Shown piece after piece: positions 6,530 through 17,900 of a stretch of 61,275 nucleotides of DNA (its first letter is position 1; every line of letters begins with the position of its first letter). The notes beneath the pieces were generated by a model. The model worked only from the letters and a program-made list of their open reading frames with translations. It was not told the DNA's origin and did not search any database. The translations under genes and the position numbers were made by a program. This DNA is from an uncultured Croceitalea sp. (GTDB taxonomy: Bacteria > Bacteroidota > Bacteroidia > Flavobacteriales > Flavobacteriaceae), in contig CALGQU010000167.1 in NCBI GenBank assembly GCA_937959125.1, positions 1 to 61,275 on the forward strand. The letters are read 5' to 3'.

Positions 6530-7453
6530 TTAGTTGTCTTCTTCTTCTTCTTCGGTTTCCGAATTTTCATCGATCTCCAGGATAAAATCTTGTGTGGTGC
6601 TATTGGCCGATACAATCTGGACATTTAAAGAGTCGCTGCCAATAAAACCGTCTCGCTCCGCAAAAATGTCGTATGAACCGGCCTCAAGACCCATAACAAG
6701 GTAGTTTCCATTAACATCGGATAATGCTGTGGTATTTAGGGTATCCGCAGCAAAAATGGATACTTGTGCACCTTCAAGGCCAATTAGCATCTCATTTTCC
6801 AGGGTGCTGATATTGCCTTGTAAGGTTCCTGAAGTGGACAAGTTACTCGCTTTAATAACAGGTTTAAAGTTGAACCCTTTAATACCATCAACTCGTTTGG
6901 TGCTTCCTTTAGCTACAAAGGAACGGCTAACATCAAAATCCAGAAGAAGATCGGAAGACAGTCCACCGGCCACGGTTAAGGCGGGTTTAATAAATATTTT
7001 TATGCCGGACTGCTCCCCGCTAGGCACTTTCAAATCAAAGACACGGCCATCCGTTAGGACAACGTTGATACCCTTTACAAAAATACGGACCATATCATAA
7101 GAACCCTGTGGGACTTCTAAATCGGCAAGCATCGTGGTAGTGCCATTGGTTAGTTCCAATAGATTAACATCAATTTCAGATTCCATGAGGAGCACAAATG
7201 GGGAAGCCCCTTCTGTTTCATTTTCCATTTGGTTGGATTCGTCTTCGGCGGACAGCCTTCGGGCCTCTACTTTAAATACCGTAACATTGGCTTCAGCAAC
7301 CAAATCAAACGGAAATGGGGCATCAGTAAGGCGAACCCTTAATTGACCTGTTTCATTGGAGTCGGATAAGGAATTTGTAAAGCCATCCTCTGAACAACTT
7401 GTGAACAGTAATACGATAGCCCCTACCATGGCTAAAATAAACTTTGCTTTCAT
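6530..7453 (-). CDS. DUF4382 lipoprotein with carboxypeptidase-regulatory-like domain
   Basis: A 307-aa lipoprotein. The signal peptide ends in the lipobox LLFTSC with Cys20 as the acylated residue. The DUF4382 domain (roughly residues 35-200) begins with the family hallmark LRVRLTDAPFPFDL. A carboxypeptidase-regulatory-like (Ig-type) domain follows at roughly 208-295 (GNISTLENEMLIGLEGAQVS). The protein ends in a glutamate-rich tail. It is probably anchored at the outer membrane or cell surface; the function is not known. Confidence 0.87.
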   Translation of the reverse strand: MKAKFILAMVGAIVLLFTSCSEDGFTNSLSDSNETGQLRVRLTDAPFPFDLVAEANVTVFKVEARRLSAEDESNQMENETEGASPFVLLMESEIDVNLLELTNGTTTMLADLEVPQGSYDMVRIFVKGINVVLTDGRVFDLKVPSGEQSGIKIFIKPALTVAGGLSSDLLLDFDVSRSFVAKGSTKRVDGIKGFNFKPVIKASNLSTSGTLQGNISTLENEMLIGLEGAQVSIFAADTLNTTALSDVNGNYLVMGLEAGSYDIFAERDGFIGSDSLNVQIVSANSTTQDFILEIDENSETEEEEEDN

Positions 7454-7609
7454 ATGTTTTTTATTTGGAATTCATGATAGTATTGAAATATTAGCATAGC
7501 TACTATTATAGTATAACACCTTAGAAGACGATTATCCCCAAATAGATTGGAATATTCGATGAAATACCTCTTTTTAGGATTCCATGATTTGCTTTTTGTT
7601 ATAACAAAG

Positions 7610-7642
7610 AAGCCACATCTATCCCTAGATGTGGCTTACTTG
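7610..7642 (-). terminator. Strong hairpin terminator after the lysine-rich secreted protein gene
   Basis: AAGCCACATCT ATCCCT AGATGTGGCTT: an 11-bp perfect stem about 20 bp downstream of the minus-strand stop at 7660, followed on that strand by a T-rich stretch. Confidence 0.75.
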
Positions 7643-7659
7643 CTTTAGCAGGAATACTA

Positions 7660-8337
7660 TCATCCTTCCATTTTTACAACTTTTTTTAGCTGTTGGGATT
7701 TCTCTTGTAGTTTTTCCTTTCCCTTTTTTATGGAAACCTCTAGATCGTTAAGACGTTCCTCAACCTGTAGTATCTTTTCTTCTTTCTTAGCTATCACCTC
7801 TGGGCGTTCTCCTTTAGTTTTAGCTTCTTCTACCCGCTGTCTTGCATCGAGAACGGCTTTTCTTCCGCGCCTTAAGGTTTCCTCGTCTTTTGTAAGGACT
7901 TCCCTTGATGCTTCTATTTTTTCTTTTGCTTGGGAGGCCCTATAGTGACCGAATTCCTTTCCGCTCATATTGCCCTTGTCCCTACCATAAGCATTTCCTT
8001 TATTGTTTTTTTGTTTTTCAGTTTTTTCTTCGATTTTTTCCCCAGCGTCATCTTCATCCAAATCATCTGATCGGTCTTTTGATTTTTCCTTCGTTTTCTT
8101 GGCTTTTTCTTGCCCTTTGGCCTTCATTTCTTTGGCTTTTTCCTTTCCTTTTGCTGCTATTTCTTGAGCTTCTTCAAGTTTGGCGTCTACATCGTTTTCG
8201 GCTTTTTGGGCCTTACTTTTGGACTGGCCTTTTATTTCTTTGGCCTTTCCCTTGGCTTTGTCAGAGGATTTTCCTTGGGCGTTGGCTATCGTCACTAACA
8301 GCAAGGAAAACGCCATAAATACTACTATTTTTCTCAT
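7660..8337 (-). CDS. Secreted Lys/Glu-rich coiled-coil protein
   Basis: A 225-aa protein from the chosen ATG (MRKIVVFMAFSLLL); an ATG three codons upstream is also possible. The signal peptide probably ends after IANA. The rest is highly charged, with many short KAK, KEK and KAKEMKAKGQEKAKK blocks, then a second coiled-coil stretch with RQRVEEAK and LQVEERLNDLEVSIKKGK. It is likely periplasmic and elongated. It follows the small lipoprotein gene with an 11-bp gap, so the two are probably co-transcribed. No named family is recognised. Confidence 0.78.
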   Translation of the reverse strand: MRKIVVFMAFSLLLVTIANAQGKSSDKAKGKAKEIKGQSKSKAQKAENDVDAKLEEAQEIAAKGKEKAKEMKAKGQEKAKKTKEKSKDRSDDLDEDDAGEKIEEKTEKQKNNKGNAYGRDKGNMSGKEFGHYRASQAKEKIEASREVLTKDEETLRRGRKAVLDARQRVEEAKTKGERPEVIAKKEEKILQVEERLNDLEVSIKKGKEKLQEKSQQLKKVVKMEG

Positions 8338-8348
8338 GGTTAACATTT

Positions 8349-8552
8349 TTAAATACTATCTAAATCTTTTATTAGGTCTTCGACCGCTTTTGCTTTGTCA
8401 TGGACATCCTTTACGGTGGAGTCCAACGTTTTTTCAACGGTTTCAATTTCATCCAGTTGCTGGTTGAGTTGGGTTTCTTCCTTTTTTGTGTCTTTACAGC
8501 CCAATAGGAGAAAAGCAGCTATTGCTCCAAAAGAAAGTAGTTGGTTTTTCAT
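8349..8552 (-). CDS. Small lipoprotein (67 aa)
   Basis: A short signal peptide with lipobox LLLGC (Cys19), then about 48 residues of helical, heptad-like sequence (LNQQLDEIETVEKTLDSTVK). It may pair with the coiled-coil protein encoded 11 bp downstream. The family and function are unknown; localisation to the inner or outer membrane is inferred from the lipobox alone. Confidence 0.72.
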   Translation of the reverse strand: MKNQLLSFGAIAAFLLLGCKDTKKEETQLNQQLDEIETVEKTLDSTVKDVHDKAKAVEDLIKDLDSI

Positions 8553-8723
8553 TACGTAAGTTTTAAGTTATATCTATGGTTAAGAAACCAAAATTGAAAA
8601 TTGGTCACATGTCTATGTACAAGCGTAAGCCTAAGATAATCAAAATATTGGGTTGTTCAATAGCTTGCTATTGAGGGTAACACGGAATCATTGGGAAAAG
8701 GAAGTATTGATTGTGGAAACTAC

Positions 8724-8731
8724 TATTTTTG
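8724..8731 (+). promoter_or_regulatory. Putative -7 promoter element (TATTTTTG) of the SDR gene
   Basis: Exact match to the Bacteroidota -7 consensus TAnnTTTG, 49 bp before the ATG at 8780. No convincing -33 TTTG at the usual spacing. Confidence 0.4.
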
Positions 8732-8779
8732 TGATTCAGTTTAAAAGTTGACTAGGAACGGATTTAGGTACTATTAAAA

Positions 8780-9493
8780 ATGAACACACTACATACAAAA
8801 GTTGCTTATATCACCGGAGGAAGTAAAGGAATAGGCCTTGGGGTCGCCAACGCGTTATTGGAACAAGGAATGAAGGTTGCCATTAGCGGGCGCAACAAAG
8901 CTGTATTGGAGGACGCTGTCCAAAGTTTGGGGGCTACGGAGCGCGTTTTAGGCATTCCTTCAGATGTTACCAGCTACCAAGATGAGGTAAACGCGGTACA
9001 ACGTATTTTGGAGCAATGGGGCAGTTTGGACGTCGTTTTGGCAAATGCCGGCGTAGGACATTTTGCCGCTGTAGACGACATGGAAGTGGAGCACTGGAAC
9101 CAAATGATCAGCACCAATTTAACGGGAGCTTTCCATACGCTAAAAGCTTCTTGTGAGGCACTAAAAGATACTAAAGGATACTACATGACCCTGGCCAGTT
9201 TGGCAGGGACTAATTTTTTTGCAAAAGGTGCAGGGTATAACGCTTCAAAGTTTGGAGTGGTGGGTTTTACCCAAGCTGCTATGTTGGACCTAAGAAAGTA
9301 TGACATTAAGGTAACTACCATAATGCCCGGTTCCGTTGCCACACATTTTAATAGCAATGTGCCGGATGAAAAGGATGCCTGGAAAATTCAACCGGAGGAT
9401 ATAGGGAATTTAGTGGTTGATTTGTTGAAGATGCACCCAAGAACCTTACCTAGCAAAGTTGAAGTAAGGCCTACACGCCCAGATTTAAAATAA
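8780..9493 (+). CDS. Short-chain dehydrogenase/reductase (237 aa)
   Basis: A classical SDR fold. The NAD(P)-binding motif TGGSKGIG is at residues 12-19 and LANAG at 87-91. The catalytic residues Ser140, Tyr153 and Lys157 lie in the contexts LASLAG and YNASK. The arrangement resembles 3-oxoacyl-ACP-reductase-like SDRs, but substrate and cofactor cannot be assigned. Its 3' end overlaps the convergent nuclease gene by 9 bp. Confidence 0.9.
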   Translation: MNTLHTKVAYITGGSKGIGLGVANALLEQGMKVAISGRNKAVLEDAVQSLGATERVLGIPSDVTSYQDEVNAVQRILEQWGSLDVVLANAGVGHFAAVDDMEVEHWNQMISTNLTGAFHTLKASCEALKDTKGYYMTLASLAGTNFFAKGAGYNASKFGVVGFTQAAMLDLRKYDIKVTTIMPGSVATHFNSNVPDEKDAWKIQPEDIGNLVVDLLKMHPRTLPSKVEVRPTRPDLK

Positions 9494-12226
9494 GTCACTT
9501 TCCCTATCGGTAAAGGGAATAGCGGGATTCAGGATTTCCAAGATGAGTTGGTGTAATACTTCTTGGAAATTTTGCAGGACATCCGCAGTGATCAAGGTGT
9601 TTTTGACACGAGCGTTGGGGCTTGGTTTTTGTGCAAATTCCAGAACACCCAGGTTTAAGTTTTTTATGGATAGGATACCCGCCTTAAGGGTGGCTATGTC
9701 ATAGTGTTGCGCATATAGCAGACCGTAACAGAGTAGTTGGAAAGCTTTGGCTTTGGTTTCTTTTTCCAGTAGTTCTTCATAGGATACCAAAACCACATCG
9801 CTAGGGCTTGTTTGTCCTGTTTTATAATCAAGAATTCTTGTAATACCATCTATAGTTTCCACTCGGTCAATCTTTCCCTTTAAAACGACAGGCGTCTCTA
9901 GTTCCAATGCCTTTAACGGGATTTGAATCTTTTGCTCTAGGGCGGTAATTGTAATTTGGTGTTGTTCTAATTGTTTTATCTCAAAATCAAGGGCGGATTT
10001 GATATATTTTACGACCACTTGAAACACAATGAGCAGTTGTCCTTGATCTAGGGATTGGCTTCCGAAATGCTTTCCAAATTGCTTTGTAACCTCTGTTTCT
10101 ACCAAAGGTTTTAATTGGTTGAGTAGTCGTGGGCTCAGGCTTTGATTGAGTAAGGGTTGATAAAGCTCTTCGAGTGTATCATGGACAATAGTTCCAAAGG
10201 TGTTATGTGCTATTGTTTCCTCTACATTTTGCACATCCCGTATGCCAAGTACGTATTGTTTGTAGAAGCTTAAAGGGTTTTTTATATAGGTTGTCAAAGA
10301 AGTAGGGGAAAACCCAGATGCGGCAATGTCATATAAACGCGCCATTAATTGCGGAGTTTTGGTTACCGTTTGCACCTTGGGCGGGTTAACAATGACTTTT
10401 GGGGTAGCTATGGAATGGGTAATAAACGGTTTTAGTTTTTCATCCGCCATTAGTTGTAAAATAAGCCTGCTTTTTTCACCTCCTTCTAGAACATCAGGTT
10501 CCGTGTTATAGGTAAGGTATATGTTTTTGGCCCGTTGTAGAAGTCTATAAAAATGATAGGTATAGACATTGTCTTTTTCTTTGAACGTGGGTAGATCAAA
10601 CGCTCTTTTTACATCATAGGGAATAAATGAGTTGTTGCTTTTACCTGCCGGAAGAATACCTTCATTAACGGAAGTCATAATAACGGTTTCAAAATCCAAT
10701 GCCCGGGTTTCCAACATTCCCATAATTTGTAGGCCTTTCAACGGGCTTCCCTTAAAATTGACGGTTTCTAAGGAGACTAGTTCAACAAGGATGGTTTTTA
10801 GGTTTTTTAGCTCTTTTAAAAATTCATATTGTCGCAGGTAGTGATCTAACTGGTTAAATATGGCGTTACATTGTCGTACCGCTTCAAACTCAATAAGGTT
10901 ATTTTTCCTAAAAATAATCTGTAAATGATTTGCTATGGAAATACAAATTTCAAGAAAGGATTCTGAGGACAGCGTAGTTTCTTTAACCTTTAAAGAAATG
11001 TTGTCTGGAAGCCATTGCCCTAATTGTATAGGGGTAATGTAAGTATGGTTGTTTTGGATGATACGATTTTGAATATCCGAGCCAAGAGTTGTTGAATAAG
11101 CATTTAAAATGGATTTGGTAATGGCATGGGACAGTAGTCTTAAAACATCTTTGTGGTGCCAACCTTGCTTTGATTGTTGTATATAAAAATCCAAAAGGAG
11201 ATGAAAAAAATCTGAAATAGAGGTATTACCTAACGGATAGCCCATAGTGATGTTTACCTCGTTTACCACTTCTGGAATGGAATTGAGAATGGAGGGTAGT
11301 AGGGTTTCATCTGCAAGGACAAGTGCTATGTGGGCATTGGGGTTCGAAGAATATAGTTCTTTTATTAAGTTGCCAACGTATTTTGCTTGGGATATGCTTT
11401 TCGGAATACCGGTGATATGGATTTCTTTATTGGAGAGATAGTCGTTTGAAAACCCTTGTGGTTCGCTATTCTTAAAATGGTCCCATGACTTGATGTGCGC
11501 ATTGATAAAGTAACCAGCACCATGAAGTGGGTCCTTAGAAAAGTGGGTATCCAAATCCCAATAGATTTCGCTGGATGTTTCCTTTAATATTTGTTGGATG
11601 ATGGTACTCTCGGCTTTATTTAAGGCATTGAAACCAAGAAAAACATGTTTTTTATCCTTAGTGTCATTTAGATAAATGCTGAGTTTATCAACCGCTATGC
11701 GATACCGAAGTCCTTGGTAAGAACTGTTTTTTTCTAGCAAATGGGTGCGTAGTTGATGATGATAAAGTTTCAACTGCTGGGCAAAGGAAATATAGTCGGT
11801 TACCATTTTGGTGGGAGACTCGGCTAGGTTCCATGAATGGATCTTTTTAACCTCAGTAAGATAATCGAATATGGCATGAGGGTCTATAAGATAACGATCG
11901 ATCTCATCAAAATCTGCTAACAGGGTATTGGCCCATTTGGTAAAAGCATGGAAATCATCTTTATTTTTTAAACTGGATTGTTGGTATATAGTATAAAGAT
12001 CAAAAAGAAGTTCGGTATTGCTAGTGCCCGTCAATTGCGAGATATGGCCTATGAAGGCTTCTATACCCCATATAATGGGGCTGAATATTGGTTTTGATAT
12101 ATGTTCTGAAAGACAATGCCTTAAATAGGTTCCTGCCCTAATACTCGGTACTACAAAAATAAGATCCTCAAAAGAACCATATTTTTTATGTATTTGGGCT
12201 ATGGAATGGGCTATAAAAGGATTCAT
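9485..12226 (-). CDS. AddB-like PD-(D/E)XK nuclease family protein
   Basis: A 913-aa partner of the helicase at 14974-18072, forming the AddAB-type end-resection nuclease/helicase of Bacteroidota. The N-terminus has an inactivated helicase-like region (FVVPSIRAGTYLR). The C-terminus carries the nuclease, with GTIVHDTLEELY and then KGKIDRVETIDG and RILDYKTGQ, which supply the D and D-x-K residues. It ends without the Cys cluster that forms the 4Fe-4S staple in Bacillus AddB. A strong terminator separates it from ompA, so it has its own promoter. Confidence 0.85.
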   Translation of the reverse strand: MNPFIAHSIAQIHKKYGSFEDLIFVVPSIRAGTYLRHCLSEHISKPIFSPIIWGIEAFIGHISQLTGTSNTELLFDLYTIYQQSSLKNKDDFHAFTKWANTLLADFDEIDRYLIDPHAIFDYLTEVKKIHSWNLAESPTKMVTDYISFAQQLKLYHHQLRTHLLEKNSSYQGLRYRIAVDKLSIYLNDTKDKKHVFLGFNALNKAESTIIQQILKETSSEIYWDLDTHFSKDPLHGAGYFINAHIKSWDHFKNSEPQGFSNDYLSNKEIHITGIPKSISQAKYVGNLIKELYSSNPNAHIALVLADETLLPSILNSIPEVVNEVNITMGYPLGNTSISDFFHLLLDFYIQQSKQGWHHKDVLRLLSHAITKSILNAYSTTLGSDIQNRIIQNNHTYITPIQLGQWLPDNISLKVKETTLSSESFLEICISIANHLQIIFRKNNLIEFEAVRQCNAIFNQLDHYLRQYEFLKELKNLKTILVELVSLETVNFKGSPLKGLQIMGMLETRALDFETVIMTSVNEGILPAGKSNNSFIPYDVKRAFDLPTFKEKDNVYTYHFYRLLQRAKNIYLTYNTEPDVLEGGEKSRLILQLMADEKLKPFITHSIATPKVIVNPPKVQTVTKTPQLMARLYDIAASGFSPTSLTTYIKNPLSFYKQYVLGIRDVQNVEETIAHNTFGTIVHDTLEELYQPLLNQSLSPRLLNQLKPLVETEVTKQFGKHFGSQSLDQGQLLIVFQVVVKYIKSALDFEIKQLEQHQITITALEQKIQIPLKALELETPVVLKGKIDRVETIDGITRILDYKTGQTSPSDVVLVSYEELLEKETKAKAFQLLCYGLLYAQHYDIATLKAGILSIKNLNLGVLEFAQKPSPNARVKNTLITADVLQNFQEVLHQLILEILNPAIPFTDRESDLF

Positions 12227-12236
12227 GCTAAAAAAG

Positions 12237-12266
12237 AAAAGCCTCGACGGTTAGGTCGAGGCTTTT
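12237..12266 (-). terminator. Bidirectional intrinsic terminator after ompA
   Basis: AAAAGCCTCGAC GGTTAG GTCGAGGCTTTT: an 8-bp GC-rich core stem extended by A/T pairs, 25 bp downstream of the ompA stop and just 5' of the AddB-like gene. Confidence 0.85.
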
Positions 12267-12289
12267 ACTATTAAATGTACTTAAACTTA

Positions 12290-13663
12290 TTACTTCACTA
12301 GGTTGATTTCAACCCTTCTGTTTTGTGTTCTTCCGGCTCTAGTCTTGTTAGTAGCTATTGGCTTGTCTTCACCATATCCTATAGCTGTCAATCTATCAGC
12401 ACCGATTCCTTTGTCAATCAAGAAATCCCTAACAGAATTTGCACGTTTTTCAGAAAGACTTTGGTTCAATTTAGCACTACCTACACTGTCCGTGTGCCCT
12501 TCTACAGTAAACCTTGCAGTTGGGTACTCACTTAGGATTTGAATAATGTCAACCATTACAGATGTAGACTCAGCTTTGATAGAAGCCTTACCTGTATCGA
12601 ACAAGATGGTTCTTGCGTAGTCGTTCAACTGCTTTTGAACTTCCTCAGTTACTTCTGGGCAACCGTTGTTAGCAACAGTACCGGCAACATCTACACACTG
12701 ATCGTCTTTGTCAAGAACACCATCACCATCAGCATCAGCCCATGGGCATCCTTGATTAGCAGCAGGACCAGCTTCACTTGGACAATTATCATCTTTATCG
12801 GCAATACCATCACCGTCAGCATCTGGACAACCGCCTAGGGCAGCAGTACCAGCTTCGTTAGGACAGGCATCATCTTTGTCAGCGATACCATCACCGTCAG
12901 CGTCAGGACAACCGTTCATTTCTTGAGAACCGGCTTGATCAGGACAGCTATCCTTACCATCCTCTATACCATCGCCATCAGAATCAGGACAACCGTTGAA
13001 TGCCTCAAGGCCAGCAACTTCTGGACAAGCATCATCTTTATCATATATACCGTCACCATCAGTATCGGTACCACCAAATTTGATGTTTAAACCTGCCAAG
13101 TGTTGGAAATGCTTCACCCCAAAATCTTCAAAAGCATGCTTGTATTGCGTTTCAAGGGATAAACCTACGTTTTCTGAGAACCAGAAATTAACACCAATAC
13201 CACCGTTTACGGTACCAGCACCAATTTCATCTACCCAAGTGTAACCACCACCAATTTGTGCAAAGGGGTCAACAACAGTATTTTTTAAAAAATTGTATTT
13301 GATAGTTCCATCTATCGCGTAATGCGAAAGATCATCCACGCTTACGTCTCCAAGGTTTGAAATCCTGTTTAAAGAACCTCTTGCACCAAAAGAGAATCCA
13401 TCACCAATATATCTTGTTACGGAAACATAAGATACGGATGGAAGAATATTCCAGTGATCGTTGGCATTAAAAAATTCACTAAAAAGCGTTCCAGTCTCAT
13501 AAGCCGGCAAATTCGTGCTTGTAGAATTGTCATTTGTAGGAAAAACGTCAATAGCGTTTATACCAAAACTCACCTGCCAAGGATTATTCTCGTCTTGCGC
13601 TTGAACGTTGTTGAACCCTAAAACCAATAAGGCAACAACTAAAAATTTGCTAAGATGCTTCAT
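12290..13663 (-). CDS. OmpA-family outer-membrane protein with thrombospondin type-3 repeats
   Basis: A 457-aa porin-like protein. It has a signal peptide ([20 protein letters not shown], then QA), an N-terminal beta-barrel of about 180 residues, five or so calcium-binding TSP3 repeats ([15 protein letters not shown] and similar), and a C-terminal OmpA peptidoglycan-binding domain ([27 protein letters not shown]). It links the outer membrane to the cell wall. I chose the ATG at 13663; the TTG two codons upstream is less likely. A near-perfect promoter lies upstream. Confidence 0.93.
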   Translation of the reverse strand: MKHLSKFLVVALLVLGFNNVQAQDENNPWQVSFGINAIDVFPTNDNSTSTNLPAYETGTLFSEFFNANDHWNILPSVSYVSVTRYIGDGFSFGARGSLNRISNLGDVSVDDLSHYAIDGTIKYNFLKNTVVDPFAQIGGGYTWVDEIGAGTVNGGIGVNFWFSENVGLSLETQYKHAFEDFGVKHFQHLAGLNIKFGGTDTDGDGIYDKDDACPEVAGLEAFNGCPDSDGDGIEDGKDSCPDQAGSQEMNGCPDADGDGIADKDDACPNEAGTAALGGCPDADGDGIADKDDNCPSEAGPAANQGCPWADADGDGVLDKDDQCVDVAGTVANNGCPEVTEEVQKQLNDYARTILFDTGKASIKAESTSVMVDIIQILSEYPTARFTVEGHTDSVGSAKLNQSLSEKRANSVRDFLIDKGIGADRLTAIGYGEDKPIATNKTRAGRTQNRRVEINLVK

Positions 13664-13697
13664 GTTCAAAAATTTAAGTTTAAGTGTTTATCAGCTG

Positions 13698-13728
13698 CAA
13701 ATGTAAGTTGTTAAGAACTATTAACAAA
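13698..13728 (-). promoter_or_regulatory. ompA promoter (TTTG-N19-TACATTTG)
   Basis: On the minus strand, TTTG at 13725-13728 and TACATTTG at 13698-13705 are separated by exactly 19 bp. This matches the Bacteroidota sigma factor consensus (-33 TTTG, -7 TAnnTTTG). The predicted start is near 13691, giving a leader of about 28 nt. Confidence 0.8.
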
Positions 13729-13776
13729 ATCAATTTTCTTTTTTTTTTAACGCATTTCATAGATGGTTTTGCGCCC

Positions 13777-14970
13777 TTAAACGATTTTTAGGAGCTCGCC
13801 TACTTCTTTGAAAGCCGCAATTGCTTGATCTAAATGCTCCTTTTTATGCGCTGCGGATAACTGTACCCGTATCCTTGCTTTGTCCTTTGGGACCACGGGA
13901 TAGAAAAAGCCAATAACATATATTCCCCGTTCCAAGAGCATATCCGCCATTTGTTGGGATAGTTTGGCATCATATAGCATTACTGGGACTATGGCAGAAT
14001 CACCATCTATTATATCAAAGCCTATTTCTTTTAAACCTTTTTTAAAGTAAACGGTGTTCTCATAAAGTTGATCCCTTAAGGAAGTGTCGTTTTGCAACAT
14101 TTCGAAAACTTTAATGGAGGCACCTACAATGCTAGGGGCTAAGGAATTTGAAAATAGGTAAGGTCTGGACCGTTGGCGTAAAATTTCAATAATCTCTTTT
14201 TTACCGGTGGTATACCCACCCATGGCACCACCTAAAGCTTTTCCCAAGGTACCGGTGATAATATCAATTCTATCCAACACCCCTTTTTCTTCCAAAGTCC
14301 CCCGTCCTGTTGCCCCTATGAAGCCTGCGGCATGGCATTCATCTATCATGACAAGGGCATCATGGGCATCTGCTAAGTCGCAAATAGCATCCAAAGGGGC
14401 CAGTAGGCCATCCATGGAAAATACGCCATCCGTAACTATGATCTTGAATCGTGCACCATCGGCATTGGCCTGCCGTAATTGTTCTTCCAACGCCTGCATA
14501 TCATTATTGGCGTAACGGTACCTTTTTGCTTTGCATAAGCGAACACCATCGATAATGGAGGCATGGTTCAGTGAATCCGATATAATGGCATCCTCAGCGG
14601 TAAGCAGGGGTTCAAAAACCCCACCATTGGCATCAAAGGCAGCGGCATATAATATGGTATCCTCTGTTTGATAGAACTTGGCAATTTTTGCTTCCAGCTC
14701 TTTATGGATATCCTGGGTGCCGCAAATAAACCTTACGGAAGACATGCCAAAACCATGGGAGTCCAAAGTTTCCTTGGCAGCTTTTACTACTTCTGGATGT
14801 GAAGAAAGCCCTAGATAATTATTTGCGCAAAAATTGATGACCTCCTCTCCGGTGCTAATTTTAATTACAGCGTCTTGCGCAGAAGTAATGATGCGTTCTT
14901 TTTTATAAAGTCCGGCATTCTTTATTTCTTCCAATTCCTGTTCTAGGTGTTCTTTGAGTTTTCCGTACAT
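13777..14970 (-). CDS. kbl: Glycine C-acetyltransferase (2-amino-3-ketobutyrate CoA ligase)
   Basis: A 397-aa PLP enzyme of the alpha-oxoamine synthase family, the normal length for Kbl. The PLP-binding lysine is Lys244 in [26 protein letters not shown] holds the aspartate that contacts the PLP ring, and [12 protein letters not shown] precedes it. It cleaves 2-amino-3-oxobutyrate with CoA to glycine plus acetyl-CoA in threonine breakdown. No threonine dehydrogenase is next to it. It starts 3 bp after the helicase stop, so both share an operon. Confidence 0.94.
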   Translation of the reverse strand: MYGKLKEHLEQELEEIKNAGLYKKERIITSAQDAVIKISTGEEVINFCANNYLGLSSHPEVVKAAKETLDSHGFGMSSVRFICGTQDIHKELEAKIAKFYQTEDTILYAAAFDANGGVFEPLLTAEDAIISDSLNHASIIDGVRLCKAKRYRYANNDMQALEEQLRQANADGARFKIIVTDGVFSMDGLLAPLDAICDLADAHDALVMIDECHAAGFIGATGRGTLEEKGVLDRIDIITGTLGKALGGAMGGYTTGKKEIIEILRQRSRPYLFSNSLAPSIVGASIKVFEMLQNDTSLRDQLYENTVYFKKGLKEIGFDIIDGDSAIVPVMLYDAKLSQQMADMLLERGIYVIGFFYPVVPKDKARIRVQLSAAHKKEHLDQAIAAFKEVGELLKIV

Positions 14971-14973
14971 GGA

Positions 14974-17900
14974 TTATACAAATATGGGTGTTATATTTTG
15001 ATCGGTATAGACCACTATTTTATGCGCTACAAAATACCCCATTTTTGAAAGAATACTTCCATAATGGTGCAATTGATTTCCATGGGCTTCTTTTGGCTCG
15101 CCCGTCTTGTAGTCAATTACGATGGCTGAAGTGTCCATAATTACCAACCTATCTGGCCGCGCAAGACCGCCGTCCGTATCCAAGAGGTCTTTTTCGTTAT
15201 AAGCCTCAATGCCTTTTTCATAGTAATGGGCCAGTTTTTCATGCGTCACAATACTGCGGGCAAGGTTTTTATAATCATCGGACAGCTCTGTAGTTAGTAT
15301 TCCCATACGTATCATTTCGCTTACGGCAGGATTGATATCTTCCTTGGTATGGATGGCGGCCATTAAGGAATGGACCAAATTCCCTTCTATAATGGCATCC
15401 TTGTTTTTTAAAGTATATAGGGAAGGAGCCAGCTTAATAGGGTTCTTTTCGCCGGCCAAGTTTGTGGTATATATATAAGGTATAAAAATTTCATTGGTCG
15501 TTGTTTCATTTTGCAGTGGTTGGAATGTCATTTCCCCAAAACTATATTCTAGGGAATTTTGTTGCTCGCCCATATTTTGGCTTAAGTAAGCCCTAAGTAA
15601 GGAAGCATAAGTGGTTTTTGATCCTTTTTCCCCATCTGAAAATACATACAACCCTGCTATGGCCCTGGTCAATGCCACATAAAGGACGTTAATGGCATCC
15701 AAGGCCGTTTTTTCTTTTTCTTCTTGGTATGCGTTGGCGGCAGTATCCGAAAAATATTCCAGTTCCTGCCCTGCCCTAAACAACAGTTCCCCAAATCCGT
15801 TAAAACGTTCTTTGTCAACAGGTATCCATAGGTCGTTTTTCTTTACGCCACCATCAATTGCACTATTGGCAAAGGGAAAAATAACGAAAGGAAATTCTAA
15901 TCCTTTGGATTTATGCACGGTCATAATATTGACCGCATTGAGATGCTCCGGTGCCGATATGGCCAATCCCTCTTGCTTAAGGTCCCAATATTCCAAAAAG
16001 TCAAAAATGGCGATACTTTGCTTTTTGCCGTATTCCAAAACGATGTCCATGAAATAGTTAAGATAAGCGTTGGAATCTGCTGCAAGATTGAATTTGCGAA
16101 TGGCTATTTCCAAAAGGTCATAGGTGGGAAGTAAAGCGTACCGTTCCAGATCAAACCCGTGTTCTTGTGCTAAAAAATCATGCAAATCATCCAAATGTCT
16201 TTCTAGAAAATCATGGAGATTTTGATTTTCCGGACAAAGATGGTTTAATATCCCATAGCAATAGGCCTTCTCCATTGGTTGCTCCAAGTGCCTCAATAGT
16301 ACAACCAAAAATTGGACTTCTGGACTGTTTTTTAAAAGCAGGGCATCTGCAGAAATAAGGGGAATGTTGTGTTGTGCTAAAAAATTGGCCAAAAGGACGC
16401 CCTTTTTATTTTCCCGTACCAAAATGCATATATCTTGATAGCGATAACCATGTTGTATGATGGATTGGATGGCATCCAAGGTTCTTTGACAATGTGGATC
16501 TGTCGCTGCTTCCTTGTCCCTTTCAAGAAAAGATAGCTGTACATAACCGCCGGAACCCCCATTTTTTTGTTGTTGGTTTCCATCGACAAACAACCGCTTG
16601 AAATCAGAGGATTCAAAAATTTGGCTAACATAGGTAAAGAAGGCATTGTTGAAATCGACAATGGCGCTATGGCTTCTCCAGTTTTTGCCCAGTTGTTCTA
16701 TTTGTGGTGCCACCACAAAGGGGTTGTTTTTGCCAGTAGAAAGGTTTAAGAATTGTGAAGCTTCACCCCCTCGCCATCTGTAAATGGCCTGCTTGACGTC
16801 ACCGACCAAGAGTAGTGAACCGGTTTCCCCATTTTCATCAATACTCTCTAGGGCATTGCCAATAAGCGGAATAAGGTTGGTCCATTGTTTTTTTGAAGTG
16901 TCTTGAAATTCATCAATAAAATAATGGCGGTACTTTTCCCCTAAGCGCTCATAAATAAAAGGCACGGGTTGATCTTTGACCTCCTTTGCTATAATGGAAT
17001 TAAAGTCAGAAATACCAAGGATGTTCCGTTCTTCTTGTAGGTTTTTTACTTCCTTCTGAATTTCGTTGATCAGCGTAAGCGGTAAAATAGCCCCGTAGGC
17101 GTTTTTATAGGATTTAATATAATGTACCAGTTGTTTTAATTTCAGGAAACTATCGGTCAGGTATGGAAGTAATTGGTCAGCGGGCATTTTAACCGTTGCC
17201 TTTAAGATTTTCCCTTCCAGTAGGTTTTCTTCAAGCTTGTTTTGGTATAAGGTTCTGATATTGGTTTCCCCGGCAGCTATTTTTTTAAAATGATTGGGCA
17301 ATGTCTCCCTTGGAAAATCACTAAACCCAAACCCCAGTTCCACAATTTTGTGCAGTACCGCTTTGGAGATGGTTATGCACTCTTCCTGCAATACGAGTAT
17401 TCTTTTTTTGAGGGTCTTTTTTAACCTTAGGAAATCGGCAATGGATTTATCTTGTAAGTGCTGTAAGTGCGTGCTATGGTTTTCCCTAAAAAGTATCTTG
17501 GCCGTTTGGTTTAGGTCAAAACCAATATTCCAACTTTTGTTTTCGTCAATTTTTTCTAAAGAAAAATCAATTAAGGTTTTGGTAAGGGGTATATCATCCC
17601 CAGCTTTGTTCAAAACACGAAATACCGCTTCGTTTAGTAGGGAATCCGTATCCAATTCCACTTCAAAGTTCTGCGCAATTTTTAAGTCCCTGGCAAAGGT
17701 GCGTATAATTTTATGGTTGAATTTATCAATGGTCAAAACTTCAAAAAAACCATAATTGTGCAAGAGTTCCTTTAAGGTCTTGGACGCTTTTTTTTGTAGT
17801 TCACCTTTGGTATAGTTAAACTCTTTTTGGAGTTCCAAGAAAAGGGGATTGGTTTTTTTTAAGGGGTTTATGGTACTAAAATCCTGAAGGTTTTGCAGGA

